From Sva-07 sp942492715 (lineage in GTDB: Bacteria > Actinomycetota > Acidimicrobiia > Acidimicrobiales > Ilumatobacteraceae): a stretch of DNA of 64,000 bases. A program made the translations under genes and the position numbers. The stretch is taken from assembly GCA_942492715.1 (NCBI GenBank), contig CALOFW010000018.1:62001-126000 (forward strand). Reading direction: 5' to 3'. The notes under the pieces were generated by a model. That model had not been told where the DNA came from. It saw only the letters and a list, made by a program, of their open reading frames with translations, and searched no databases. Positions 17,623-26,743 of this stretch are shown here, piece by piece (within the stretch, counting starts at the first letter, position 1; each line of letters begins with the position of its first letter).

Positions 17623-18744
17623 GTGCCGGACCGCGCCGATCCCCACGACGAGGTGCTCCAACCTCAACCCGACGCGGTACCCGAACCGACGGCGCCTGAT
17701 CCCGCGGCGAACCGGCTCACCCCGATCGGCACGTTCACCGCCTGGCTTCGCGAGGCGGTCAAGCGTGAGCCGTCGGAGGAGGAACACGACGCGATCGACG
17801 AGTTGATCCCCCAGGGCGGGCCCGAGTTCGTCGAGTACGTCGTCAGGTTCAGCCTGCTCATCGTGATGTCGGCGGCCATCGCTGCCTTCGGCCTGCTGGC
17901 CGACTCGGCCGCCGTCGTCATCGGCGCGATGCTCGTCGCACCCCTGATGACGCCGATCACCGCAGCGGCCGCGGCGACCGTGACCGCACGGAACTCCCGG
18001 TTGTGGCGAGCTCTGGCCATCGTCGCCTGGGGAACGATGCTCGCGATCGCCGTCGGGTGGGTCATCTCGCTCATCGCCGGTGGCAGCGTCGTCGATCCGC
18101 GGGAGATCCCGGGCGAAGTGCGCGCACGAACGTTCCCGACGCTGCTCGACCTCGGTGTCGCAATCGCTGCCGGCGCGGCCGCGGGCTACATCCTCCCCCG
18201 GCGCTCGACGTCGGGCGCGCTGCCGGGCGTGGGTATCGCCGTGGCCCTCGTGCCGCCACTGGCAACCGTGGGTATCACTGCGCAGCTCGGTCTCAGCACC
18301 GACGCTCGCAACGCGTTCCTCCTGTTCGTCACGAACCTGGCTGCGATCATCTTCTCGGCCGGTGCCGCGCTCGCGCTGACCGGTTTCCGCCCCAACCAGT
18401 TCGAGGGCACGCGGGCCCTTCGGGCACGCATGGTCATCACGTTGTTGACGGTCGCCGTGGTCGCGATTCCGCTCACGTTCCACACTCGAACCACCCTCGA
18501 GGACCTGCGGCTTCGTCGAGCGGTGAGCGACGCCGTCACCGCGTGGGACAGCGAGGTCCGCATCGTCGAACTCGACGCCGACGCCTACGACAACCGGGCG
18601 CGCGTGGAGTTGCTGATCGTCGGACGGGGAGACCCGCTCCCAGCATGGCAACTCGCCGAGGAGATTCAGGACCGCTTCGACGCGGCGGTCGACCTGCGGC
18701 TGCTGTACCAACGCGACGAGCTGTACACGGTGAGTGTGCGATGA
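17623..18744 (+). CDS. DUF389-family membrane protein
   Basis: The 373-residue protein starts at GTG 17623. Its core has the DUF389 (TIGR00341/TIGR00271-like) pattern IAAFGLLADSAAVVIGAMLVAPLMTPI, followed by several hydrophobic helices and GVGIAVALVPPLATVGI. The last about 85 residues form a soluble alpha/beta domain. The biochemical role of the family is not established. It starts nine bases after the second PAP2 gene and overlaps the solute-binding lipoprotein by four bases, so all four genes from 16271 are probably one transcript. Confidence 0.88.
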   Translation: MPDRADPHDEVLQPQPDAVPEPTAPDPAANRLTPIGTFTAWLREAVKREPSEEEHDAIDELIPQGGPEFVEYVVRFSLLIVMSAAIAAFGLLADSAAVVIGAMLVAPLMTPITAAAAATVTARNSRLWRALAIVAWGTMLAIAVGWVISLIAGGSVVDPREIPGEVRARTFPTLLDLGVAIAAGAAAGYILPRRSTSGALPGVGIAVALVPPLATVGITAQLGLSTDARNAFLLFVTNLAAIIFSAGAALALTGFRPNQFEGTRALRARMVITLLTVAVVAIPLTFHTRTTLEDLRLRRAVSDAVTAWDSEVRIVELDADAYDNRARVELLIVGRGDPLPAWQLAEEIQDRFDAAVDLRLLYQRDELYTVSVR

Positions 18745-20018
18745 GACGGGCGCTGCTGGCGGCGGCCTGCCTGATCGCCGTTGGCTGTTCGGGCGGGAAC
18801 GACGACGCCACGGACCGCGTCATCGACATCTTCGGGCCGTATCGGACCGGCGAAGCCGACGACTTCGTGGCGGCGCTGCCGCAGTTCGAACTCGACACCG
18901 GTATCCGGGTGCGCTACACGGGCAGCGCCGACTTCGTCCGCGATCTGAACCAGCGCGTCGAGAGCGGTGTCTCGGCTCCCGACATCGCCATCGTCCCGCA
19001 GCCGGGACTCGTCGACGAACTCGCCGGCGACGGCCGGCTCGTGGCGTTCGACGATGCGACCACCGCAGTCGTGCGAGAGAACTACCCGGCCGACCTGATC
19101 GACAGCGCAGCCGGCGCGAGCCTCTACGCGGCACCGTTTCGAGCGTCGATCAAGTCGCTCGTGTGGTACCGGCCGTCGATGTTCGAGGAGCAGGGTTGGG
19201 AAGTGCCGAGCACCCTGGACGAGCTGTCCGAGCTGGTCGAGCAGATCGAAGCGGACGACGGGGCGATCGCGCCATGGTGCTTCGCCATGGAATCCGGTTC
19301 GGCGACCGGCTGGGCCGCCACGGACTGGGTCGAGGATCTCGTGCTGCGCCAGGCCGGTCCCGACGTGTACGACGAATGGGCGGCGGGCGATCGCGGCTTC
19401 GACGATCCCGCGATCCGCACGGCGTTGACGACGTTCGACGAACTCGTGATCAGCGAGGGACGAACCGCCGGTGGGCTGCGGAACATCCTCCAGACAGAGG
19501 TCAGCCGCGCGGGGGAGCCGTTGTTCGCCGATGAGCCGGGATGTGCCATGTACAAGCAGGCCAGCTTCGCCGAGTCGTGGTTCCCCGACGGGACGGCGGT
19601 CGGCGACGACGTCGACTTCTTCGTCCTGCCCGGCACCGATGGCGACGAGCCGGCTCCACTCGTCGCCGCGGGCGACAGCCTCGTTCAGTTCAGCGACGAT
19701 CCCGAGGTCCATCGCCTGATGGCCCATCTCGTGTCGCCGGACGGCTCGCGCCGGTGGGCCGGCCGAGGCGGGTTCTACAGCGCGTTGACCACCGTCGATC
19801 TCGACACCTACTACACCGACACCGACCGACAGTTCGCCGAGCTGTTCCGTGACGGACGCGAGGCGCGGTTCGACGCGTCCGACGTCATGCCCTCGAGCAT
19901 CGGATCGGATCTGCTGTGGCGCGAGATCACGTCGTGGATCTCCGGCACGACGACACTCGACGAGTTCGTCGCCATCATGGACGCCGCATACGCCGACGCC
20001 GACGCCGACCAATCTTGA
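18741..20018 (+). CDS. Extracellular solute-binding lipoprotein (ABC importer, sugar type)
   Basis: The 425-residue periplasmic-type binding protein has a lipoprotein signal (LLAAACLIAVGC, Cys about residue 15). It follows the family-1 pattern: IDIFGPY at the N-terminus, GVSAPDIAIVPQPG, PFRASIKSLVWYRPSMFEEQGWEVPSTLDEL, then GDSLVQFSDDPEVHRLMAHL and the C-terminal TTLDEFVAIMDAAY. ATG 18741 overlaps the DUF389 stop. No ABC permease or ATPase gene is nearby, so it is an orphan binding protein whose partner must be elsewhere. A broken second copy lies at 7952-8647. Confidence 0.88.
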   Translation: MRRALLAAACLIAVGCSGGNDDATDRVIDIFGPYRTGEADDFVAALPQFELDTGIRVRYTGSADFVRDLNQRVESGVSAPDIAIVPQPGLVDELAGDGRLVAFDDATTAVVRENYPADLIDSAAGASLYAAPFRASIKSLVWYRPSMFEEQGWEVPSTLDELSELVEQIEADDGAIAPWCFAMESGSATGWAATDWVEDLVLRQAGPDVYDEWAAGDRGFDDPAIRTALTTFDELVISEGRTAGGLRNILQTEVSRAGEPLFADEPGCAMYKQASFAESWFPDGTAVGDDVDFFVLPGTDGDEPAPLVAAGDSLVQFSDDPEVHRLMAHLVSPDGSRRWAGRGGFYSALTTVDLDTYYTDTDRQFAELFRDGREARFDASDVMPSSIGSDLLWREITSWISGTTTLDEFVAIMDAAYADADADQS

Positions 20019-20054
20019 TCCGCTCTCGCGAGGGCCGTCAGAGGAGCAGGTCCA

Positions 20055-20280
20055 GTCGGCGACGACCGCTGTCTCGTGATCGGCGTCGTCGGCTTCGCTG
20101 AGACCGAGCGCGTCGAGCATGTCGTTCATGTGGTGGAAGAGGATGCGCTTGCCCTCGACCCTGTACTCGTGACCGTTCGAAGCGTCGGTGATCACGGCGG
20201 TACGCACCGTCATCTTCTGGTGCATCTCGACGCTCAGAGTGGCGCGGTCCAAGGTGTCGATCAGGATGAGATGCTTGGCA
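20055..20280 (-). pseudogene. Truncated copy of the glycine-zipper protein gene
   Basis: The frame reads AKHLILIDTLDRATLSVEMHQ and continues to AVVAD, nearly identical to the C-terminal half of the protein at 8695-9225. The N-terminal half with the glycine zipper is absent: homology ends at 20280, where a second truncated gene begins. The stop codon is also lost (VVAD runs on into WTCSS), so the frame continues antisense through the solute-binding gene. Confidence 0.85.
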
Positions 20281-20761
20281 CGATCGACAGCACGGCGAGC
20301 AGTGCACCGAACGCGGGCACGAGTGCGATCATGGCCAGCACGAGCGAGACGTCTCCCGGCCACGACGGCGGATCGGTGAACCAGTTGACGACGCCGACCA
20401 GTGCGGGCACCGCCGCACATGCCATGAACGCCAACAGCGACCAGACGCCCACCGACATCGGCGTCTCCGGCTTGATCACGCTCAGCATGTGGAACACCCG
20501 CCACGGATCGCCCAGATCGAGGGCGAGCACTGCGAGGTCGAGCGCCACGAGCGCGACAGCCAACGGCCAGCCCACGTCGACGACCCACTGGGCGTCGTCA
20601 CCGACGACGAGGCGAACGAGCCTGACGACGATGAACGTCCCGACGCCGAGGTTGTTCGGCGTGATGTCGGCCGTTGCCGTCGCTCCTCGCCACGGCGATG
20701 CGTGGGCGCCGACCTGGTCCTCGTAGCCGGCGCGAAGCGCGGAGGCGGTTCGTGCGCCCAT
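20281..20761 (-). pseudogene. Truncated copy of the formate dehydrogenase membrane subunit (NrfD-type)
   Basis: The frame starting MGARTASALRAGYEDQVGA matches the intact NrfD-like subunit at 27616-28515 almost residue for residue for about 150 residues (LDLGDPWRVFHML, VIKPETPMSVGVWSL). It diverges after GALL and ends shortly after. Half of the membrane helices are missing, so it cannot form the subunit. The cut point coincides with the cut point of the neighbouring fragment at 20280, so both truncations stem from one deletion or fusion event. Confidence 0.88.
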
Positions 20762-20844
20762 CAGCGCCGTGGTGCTCTCGAACGATGCACGCCGAAGGGC
20801 AGCTCCGGCACCAGCGGATGCAGCGAGCAGTCGTTACTGGGCCT

Positions 20845-21312
20845 CTAGCGCAACGCGTCGTACAGGTCGGTGATCGCCTGCTCCATGTCGCTCTGCTCGG
20901 CGCAGTCGAACCTCTCGAACCGAGTTTCAGCATTCGAGAGGCAATCGTTCCAGGTGTCCCACGCTGACGAGATCATGATCAAGTACGGGGAGATGTCATC
21001 GCCAGGGATCTCACCCGCCAACTCGTAGAGATTCTGATAGCGGGTGAAGGTCGCCTGCGCCGTCGAGCACTCGGAGCTCGTACAGTTCGCGTTGGACTCG
21101 ACCGCGTCCAGGAACTCGTTCACCTGCTGACTGCGTTGCAGTTCGTCGACGACCTCAGGTGCGGTGGTCGTGGGCGCATCCGCCGCCGCAGGGGCGTCGG
21201 ATTCGATTGGAGCATCCGTGCCCGGTACAGCTTCATCACTCCCGCCGGTGCAGGCCACGAGTGCAAACGTTGCCATGAGCACGGCGACCGCTGTGGTCTT
21301 CTTCGTGGCCAC
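20845..21312 (-). CDS. Small lipoprotein of unknown function
   Basis: The 155-residue product has a lipoprotein signal (VAVLMATFALVAC) and a low-complexity Ala/Pro/Thr/Asp tether to about residue 55. The C-terminal domain is mostly helical with four cysteines, two in NCTSSECS and two in NDCLSNAE...FDCAEQ, which could form two disulphides. GTG 21312 was chosen because GGAAGGAGC precedes it at good spacing; the frame is open further upstream. It follows a strong hairpin that ends the upstream gene on the same strand, so it has its own promoter. No family recognised. Confidence 0.75.
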   Translation of the reverse strand: MATKKTTAVAVLMATFALVACTGGSDEAVPGTDAPIESDAPAAADAPTTTAPEVVDELQRSQQVNEFLDAVESNANCTSSECSTAQATFTRYQNLYELAGEIPGDDISPYLIMISSAWDTWNDCLSNAETRFERFDCAEQSDMEQAITDLYDALR

Positions 21313-21385
21313 GACGCTCCTTCCGACAGATCGATCACACCACCCAACCAAAACGGTGGTGCATGGTGTGCTCCGTTCCCAGGTC

Positions 21386-21418
21386 GGGGTGGAGCGGGCC
21401 GATGACCCGCTCCACCCC
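21386..21418 (-). terminator. Perfect 13-bp hairpin downstream of the large secreted protein
   Basis: GGGGTGGAGCGGG at 21386-21398 is exactly complementary to 21406-21418 with a 7-base loop. It lies just past the stop of the 21428-24184 gene and before the next gene on the same strand. There is no U-tract, which is common for actinobacterial terminators. Confidence 0.65.
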
Positions 21419-21427
21419 TCCAGGGCA

Positions 21428-24184
21428 TCAGGGTGTGACAGCGACCAGATCGAGGATGATGTCGGTCGGAGCGCTGGTGTACACACAGATCGGCGAGGTC
21501 GTCTTCACCATCGAGAGGTTCGCAATGTCCGCGCCTGCCTGGTAGTTCAGGACGCTGGCATTGGGCTGCGGATCTGCGCAGTTCCACACGGTGAGGAACC
21601 CGTCCGCTGTCGACTCGGTCGAGGTGACGTTCGCCGCGGCCATCGGCGACTCCACGAACGCCGGGATCGAGGTGGGGTCGAAGCGGGTGATCGAGCCGGC
21701 GGTCGGCGTCGCACCCGAGCGGGTGTCGAGCAGGCGGGCCTTGTCGAGCGCAACCGATTCGGTGAAGTGCCCCTGCAGGTCGACGAGCACGTCGGTCTGC
21801 GCCGACGTGGTCACACAGATGTCACCGTTGCCGACGATCGTGAGGTTCGCGATCGCCGTGCCGGTCGTGAAGTTCAACGTGCTGATCGCAGGCAGCCCGT
21901 CGTCGCAGCTGTAGGCCGAGAGGAACCCGGGGCCTGCGGCGTTGACCGACGTCACCGAGATCGCCAGGGCTTCGCCACTCCGGAAACCCGAATCGCCGAG
22001 CGGGTCGACCCGCAGCGTCGCGTTGGCGGCGAGCGGGCTGGCCCCACGGGTGTCCGCGAGGCGAACCGGGTTGCGGGGGACGTACGAACCGTCGCTTGAC
22101 GTGTAGCCACTCACGTCGACGATCACATCGGTGGTGGCGCTGCTGTACACGCACACCTGGCCCTCGGCGCTGACGGGCGCGTAGGCCAGCGCTGCACGGT
22201 CCTCACCGGGCAGGTAGTTGAGGTTGCTGGCGTTGGGGAGCGGGGCGTCGCACTCGTAGACGGTGAGGAAGCCTGCTTCTGCGGCTCGGGTGGCGGTGAC
22301 GTTCACGACGGCCACCGGCGAATCAGCCGGGATGACCGAGCGCACCGGAATGGCCACGGTGCTGCCGCCCTGCAGTGGGCCGGAGCCGTCCCAGTCAGCG
22401 AGCTGCGCACCGCCCACGCTGGTGCGGGTGTCGAGCACCCGGGTCGGCGTCATCGGCATGAACGCGTGCGCCGGCGTCGGCGGCTCGACGGGCGGATCGA
22501 CCGGATCGACCGGATCGACCGGATCGACCGGATCGACCGGATCGACCGGCGGATCGACCGGCGGTGGATCGACCGGCGGTGGATCGACCGGTGGCTCCTC
22601 CGAGTCGAGCGGGGTCACTTCAGGCGACGGCGCTGAACTCGGGCTGACACCCGCAACGTTCGTGGCGGTGACGGTGAACGTGTACGGCGTGCCGTTCGTC
22701 AACCCGGGCACCGTGCACGACAGCTCCCCGGCGGTCGAACAGGTCGCCCCATCCGGCGACGACGTCACCGTGTAGCCCGTGATCGCCGAACCACCATCAG
22801 AGGTCGGGGCCGTCCACGACACCTCCACCTGAGTGTTGCCGGCAACACCCGACACACCGGAAGGAGCCGACGGCACTTCGATGAAGTCCGGGACTTCTTG
22901 GTTGGAGCTGAGCGACGGCGTGATGCGGATCGTGAACTTGTCGAACGACGTGGTGTCGCCGATGGTGACGATGTAGTTGAGGCCGACGTTCACGAGGTCG
23001 TCGATGACGCCGACGCTGTAGAGGGTGTTCTGTTCCCACGCCTCGATCGTCGCGGCGGGGACCTCCGAGAAGGCGGTGGGCTCGGGGTCGCCGGGTTCGC
23101 CGGCGGCGCCGTACATCCACCCCAACTCGCCGGAGTCGTATGATCCGTACCAGGCCATGAGCTGGGCATCGGTGTCGGGGTCGCCGTCGTCATCGAAGAA
23201 GTAGCCGTTGGGCAACATGTTGTTGGGCAGCCATGGGCCGAACAGCTCGCCGTAGTCGCTGCCGAGCGTGGCGCCAGACGTCAACGTGTCGGTGACACCG
23301 CTGGTGTTCGGGTACTGGGTGATTTTGAAACCGGCGCGAGTGTCCGGGTCGAAGAAGCCGTCCTCAGGATGGTGCTTGTCTGCCGGTCCGAACAGACCAA
23401 TGAGAGAAGGTGGCGAGCTGGTCGGGGTCGAAGAAGTCGTCCGGAACGGAGAGGCTCAGGTTCTCGACGCCTGGGCCGGCTACGTCCGACGCCGGTTTGA
23501 AGGCGGTACCGATTCCGGTGCCGACCTCGATCTTGAAGCCATCGAGGCGGCCGTTGGTCCAGTTGTTGATCTTCTGGAACACCTGGTAGTCACGCGACCC
23601 GGGCTCCTCGGGCCCGACGTTGAACACGAGGTCGATGCCTTCTTCGGCGCCTGCTCCACCGTCGACGGTGGTCGGGAGCATCGCGAGCTTGTAGCGCTTG
23701 TGCGACTGGAACGGTCCACTACAGGGGACCTGCTGCGGGTCGTCAGTGTCGAGGAAATTCGGGTCGAGGTACGACGTGGACATGATGCAGTTGGTGGGCC
23801 GACCGTCTTGGAATCTTGCCGAAGTCGTCGTTGACGATCTTGATGCCGGGAGGTTCTCCGACCGGCCAATCCTTCGCCAGCACGATGCCCAGCACTTCGC
23901 CGGCACCGTTGTAATCGTTGTAGACGTCGGCCTGGTAGCTGTAGTCGGTGTCGGGCCCCCAGACGTAGGTGCCGTCGGTCGGGTCGAAGCTGCTTCCGGT
24001 GCCGTTCAACGTGACGGTCACATTGTCGAGGTTCCAGCCCGACGGGCGTGTCGTCGGGAATGATGCCGGCCGACGCGGTTGACGCGACGGTCAACGACGC
24101 GGCGCCCGTCGCACCCGCGAGCGCAACGGCGAGGAAGCGCAGCCTGCGTCCGTGCTGCGAGGGGGCCTTGTGGGAAATGGGCAT
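21428..24184 (-). pseudogene. Large secreted multidomain protein (choice-of-anchor-like, FN3, three C-terminal repeats), broken by three frameshifts
   Basis: The parts in order are a signal peptide from ATG 24184 (RFLAVALAGATGAASLTVASTASA), an N-terminal domain (GTGSSFDPTDGTYVWGPDTDY, later NNWTNGRLDGFKIEVGTGIG) resembling choice-of-anchor surface proteins, an FN3 domain (PSGVSGVAGN to AGVSP), a Pro/Val/Asp tandem repeat, and three repeats of about 115 residues opening RVLDTR, RLADTR and RLLDTR. The reading frame changes near 24030, near 23810 and near 23400; each single-base change restores sensible protein. The last 618 residues are one clean frame. Either the gene has decayed or the assembly has indel errors here. 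Confidence 0.75.
22488..22595. repeat. Nine-base tandem repeat encoding a Pro-Val-Asp linker
   Basis: The unit ggatcgacc is repeated head to tail, at first exactly and then with 12- to 15-base variants. On the minus strand it encodes repeated D-P-V and then P-P-V-D-P units between the FN3 domain and the C-terminal repeats of the secreted protein. All units keep the frame, so it forms a stiff spacer whose length could change by slippage. Confidence 0.85.
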
Positions 24185-24734
24185 GAGATCCGCCTTCGTT
24201 CGTCGATTCATGGAGAGAATCGGTTGGCTTTTCAAGTGCCAGGCGCTTCGGAGGCTGCGACTGATCGATCGTTGTCGAACCCCACGGATCGCCGGGCTGT
24301 GCCTTCGATGCTGTGCAGCCGCAGGGCCCGGTTGCTAGGGCCGAAGGTCCACGGGGCAGCTGCGGGGTCGCCATTTCCACTTCGCCGGCCCGGGTCGTCA
24401 AGGTCGGGTGACGGCGGCCGCGACCCTCCCCTGCTGGTCGGTTTCGAAGTCCCAGGAGCCTCGGATCGGGTCGCAGCGCAGCGCCCGCCGTGAGAACCTC
24501 CTCCGAGGAACGCAGCGGGCGCTGTCGGGCGTGGGATTCCGATCGGATCGATATCGCGGATCCCATCGAGGCCTTCTGCGCGACATGGAACCACCGGCTC
24601 CCGTCGGACTTCGTAGGTGATGTGATCGCCCGAGCGAACGCGTTTCTCGACCGGTTTCCTGCGGACCCACCGACGACCTGAACGGGTTTGGCGCCATCCC
24701 GGCGCTAGGTGACAGTCGGTGGTGTCGAGGCAGA
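24185..24734. other. Intergenic region of about 550 bases
   Basis: No convincing gene was found. The left edge holds the likely promoter of the secreted-protein gene on the minus strand. On the plus strand a short frame at 24490-24681 ends ...FCATWNHRLPSDFVGDVIA... with GC-rich third positions. It may be a small gene or the tail of a lost one, but nothing else supports it. Confidence 0.4.
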
Positions 24735-25109
24735 ATGTTCGCCGTGCGCGTCTTCCGTCTCGATCATGTCCAGTTGGCGATGCCTGCGGGTCGCGAGGCT
24801 GAAGCGGTCGCCTTCTACGAAGGGATTCTCGGTATCACCCAGGTTCCGAAGCCCGATCATCTGGCAAGGCGCGGTGGCTGCTGGTTCGAGGATGGGGATC
24901 TGAAGGTTCACCTCGGTGTCGACTCTGAGTTTCGCCCAGCGACAAAGGCGCACCCTGCCTTCATCGTCGACGATGTGCGCGGCCTGGCTCGTGCGGCCGT
25001 CGCAGCTGGGTTCGCCGTGAAGGACGACGAGCCACTCGACGGGTACGACCGCGTCTACGTCACGGATCCCTTCGGCAACCGTGTCGAACTCATGCAACCC
25101 GACGCGTAG
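24735..25109 (+). CDS. VOC-family (glyoxalase-like) protein
   Basis: The 124-residue vicinal-oxygen-chelate protein has paired beta-alpha-beta modules. FRLDHVQLAMPAGREAEAVAFYEGILGI carries the first metal-ligand His (DHV), HLGVDSEF ends module one, AHPAFIVDDV opens module two with the second His, and DPFGNRVELMQ carries the terminal Glu. The metal-binding pattern is complete, so it could be a lyase, dioxygenase or resistance protein; the substrate cannot be read. It stands alone between two intergenic stretches, near an IS element. Confidence 0.85.
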   Translation: MFAVRVFRLDHVQLAMPAGREAEAVAFYEGILGITQVPKPDHLARRGGCWFEDGDLKVHLGVDSEFRPATKAHPAFIVDDVRGLARAAVAAGFAVKDDEPLDGYDRVYVTDPFGNRVELMQPDA

Positions 25110-25402
25110 CCGGCGTTAGGTGCCAGCGGAGGAAGGTGTCTCGGATCCCGGTCCGTAGCCGGACGGTCTCGGCGGGCTGGCCCGGATGCTCGCAGGCTCG
25201 TCTCGGTAGGGGTTCCTCGACCGGACAACTTCTGATCGAAGCACCTGGGATTATGCGGTGGGCTGATTGAGGCCGGAGGTCCAACAGTTCGCCGGAAGCC
25301 GAGTGGTCGTTCGAAGGAATCGGGTGAGCGAAGTGTGCGCCCTGATCGGTCGACCTAGGCGGGCGCCCGCGTCGGATCTTGGCTGCGTACTTGCGCTAGG
25401 GA
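25110..25402. other. Intergenic region without a supported gene
   Basis: About 290 bases between the VOC gene and the IS element. A short minus-strand frame (25090-25284) runs into the VOC gene and has no supporting feature. Nothing else seen. Confidence 0.4.
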
Positions 25403-26460
25403 GGCCCGCTAGGTGTGTTGACCGGGGACGTTGTCCTTGAGGGTGGCGATCGGTGTTGACCATCCGAGGGCGCCGTGTGCTCGGTGGTGATTGTAGAAGT
25501 GGACGAAGTGCTCGTAGTGCTCTGATCGTTCCCGGTCGGTGTTCCAGTCGCGGATGTAGGCCCATTCCTCGAGCAGGATCCGATGGAACCTCTCGACCTT
25601 GCCGTTGGTCTGGGGCCGGTAGGGGCGAGTGAACTTCGCGGTGGTGCCCAGGTCCTCCAGGGTGGTGCGCCAGAGGCGGGATCTGTAGCAGGAACCGTTG
25701 TCAGTGATCACTCGCTCGACGGTGATCCCGAGCTGGTTGAAGAACTCGTTCGCTCGTTCCCAGAACTCGACAGCGGTGACGGCTTGCTCATCGGTGTGGA
25801 TCTCGGAGTACACGATCCTGGTGCGGTCATCGAGCGCCGAGTGCAGGAACCGATACCCCGTCTTGGTGTGCTTCGGGCCTGGCGTTTGGCCGCGGCCGTG
25901 GATGCGCCAGCCGCCGCCATCAGGAATGCCGGAGAGCTTCTTGACATCGACATGGACCAGCTCACCAGGTCGATCACGCTGATAACGGCGGATCGGCTCA
26001 GCGGTCGCGCGATCACCTGAATCGAGCCTGCCGAGCCCCTCAGCGATCAGAATGCGCTGCACGGTTGAGCCGGCACGGCCGACCTCATGGCCGATATGGG
26101 CAGCACCCCAGCGGCGCTGTCTGCGCAGCTCGACGATCCGACGCCGACACGCTGGCGGTGTCGCGTTCGGTGACGACTTCGGCCGGCTCGAGCGATCAAA
26201 CAGACCGTCATCACCTTCGGTGAGGAACCGGTCACGCCACTTCGTGACGGTCTTCGCGTCGACTTGGAACTTGTCGGCTGCAGCCTCGATGGTCCAGCCG
26301 TCATCGATCACCAAGCGCACCATCTTGCGGCGACCGAGCGGAGTCAGCGACGCGTTCGGGTGCTGGGTTCTAACGTGAGGCATCGAGCCCCTCCTTGTGG
26401 ATCTGTGCGTTGTAGGAAGCACACAGACCTACTCGGAGGGCTCATTCAGTTAGCGGACCA
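25403..26460 (-). mobile_element. IS481-family insertion sequence
   Basis: One transposase gene fills the element. Its ends are marked by a short imperfect inverted repeat: GGCCCGCTA at 25403-25411 against TAGCGGACC at 26451-26459 (one mismatch). The left repeat includes the transposase stop codon. No target-site duplication could be established by eye. The element is about 1.06 kb, within the IS481 range. Confidence 0.7.
25409..26383 (-). CDS. IS481-family DDE transposase
   Basis: The 324-residue protein has an N-terminal helix-turn-helix (GWTIEAAADKFQVDAKTVTKWRDRF) and a second DNA-binding helical region. The rve integrase core has the DDE residues in ELVHVDVKKLS (Asp), VERVITDNGSCY (Asp) and NGKVERFHRIL (Glu). 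Length and motif spacing fit IS481. ATG 26383 is preceded by AAGGAGGGG. The frame is intact, so the element may still be active. Confidence 0.92.
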   Translation of the reverse strand: MPHVRTQHPNASLTPLGRRKMVRLVIDDGWTIEAAADKFQVDAKTVTKWRDRFLTEGDDGLFDRSSRPKSSPNATPPACRRRIVELRRQRRWGAAHIGHEVGRAGSTVQRILIAEGLGRLDSGDRATAEPIRRYQRDRPGELVHVDVKKLSGIPDGGGWRIHGRGQTPGPKHTKTGYRFLHSALDDRTRIVYSEIHTDEQAVTAVEFWERANEFFNQLGITVERVITDNGSCYRSRLWRTTLEDLGTTAKFTRPYRPQTNGKVERFHRILLEEWAYIRDWNTDRERSEHYEHFVHFYNHHRAHGALGWSTPIATLKDNVPGQHT

Positions 26461-26743
26461 ACAATCCCATCCCGCCAGGGACAACCTGTCCGGTCATCAC
26501 AGCTAGGACGCACTGAGCATCGTACCGATCTCCGCCACCACGATGGGTCGACATTGCGTGCGGGCCATGTCGGATTGCGTCGAGTAGCAGGGAGGATTGG
26601 TAGAGAGGATGACCCCGTGCGGCGAGGGCGGCAGAGCCCAGTGCACCTCGGATCCATACATCTCGCGTGTGTCCACTTCCCCCACTTCGGCCCCGCCGCC
26701 TCCGACACCTCGGTCAGTGACGTCCACGTTGCGTCGGCCTGAG
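26461..26743. other. Gap between IS element and fdhD
   Basis: No gene is supported. Around 26625-26690 the minus strand resembles (about three quarters of positions) the DNA at 56985-57040 beside the tRNA-Ala att scar, so this stretch may be another remnant of mobile DNA. Confidence 0.35.

Noticed and set aside
22488..22595. CRISPR array
   Set aside because: The repeats are contiguous nine-base units without spacers and encode a protein linker.
24490..24681. Small plus-strand gene
   Set aside because: Coding-like third positions over about 45 codons, but no ribosome site, no partner and no family; left as a possibility only.
25090..25284. Minus-strand gene of 64 codons
   Set aside because: Overlaps the VOC gene and lacks any support.
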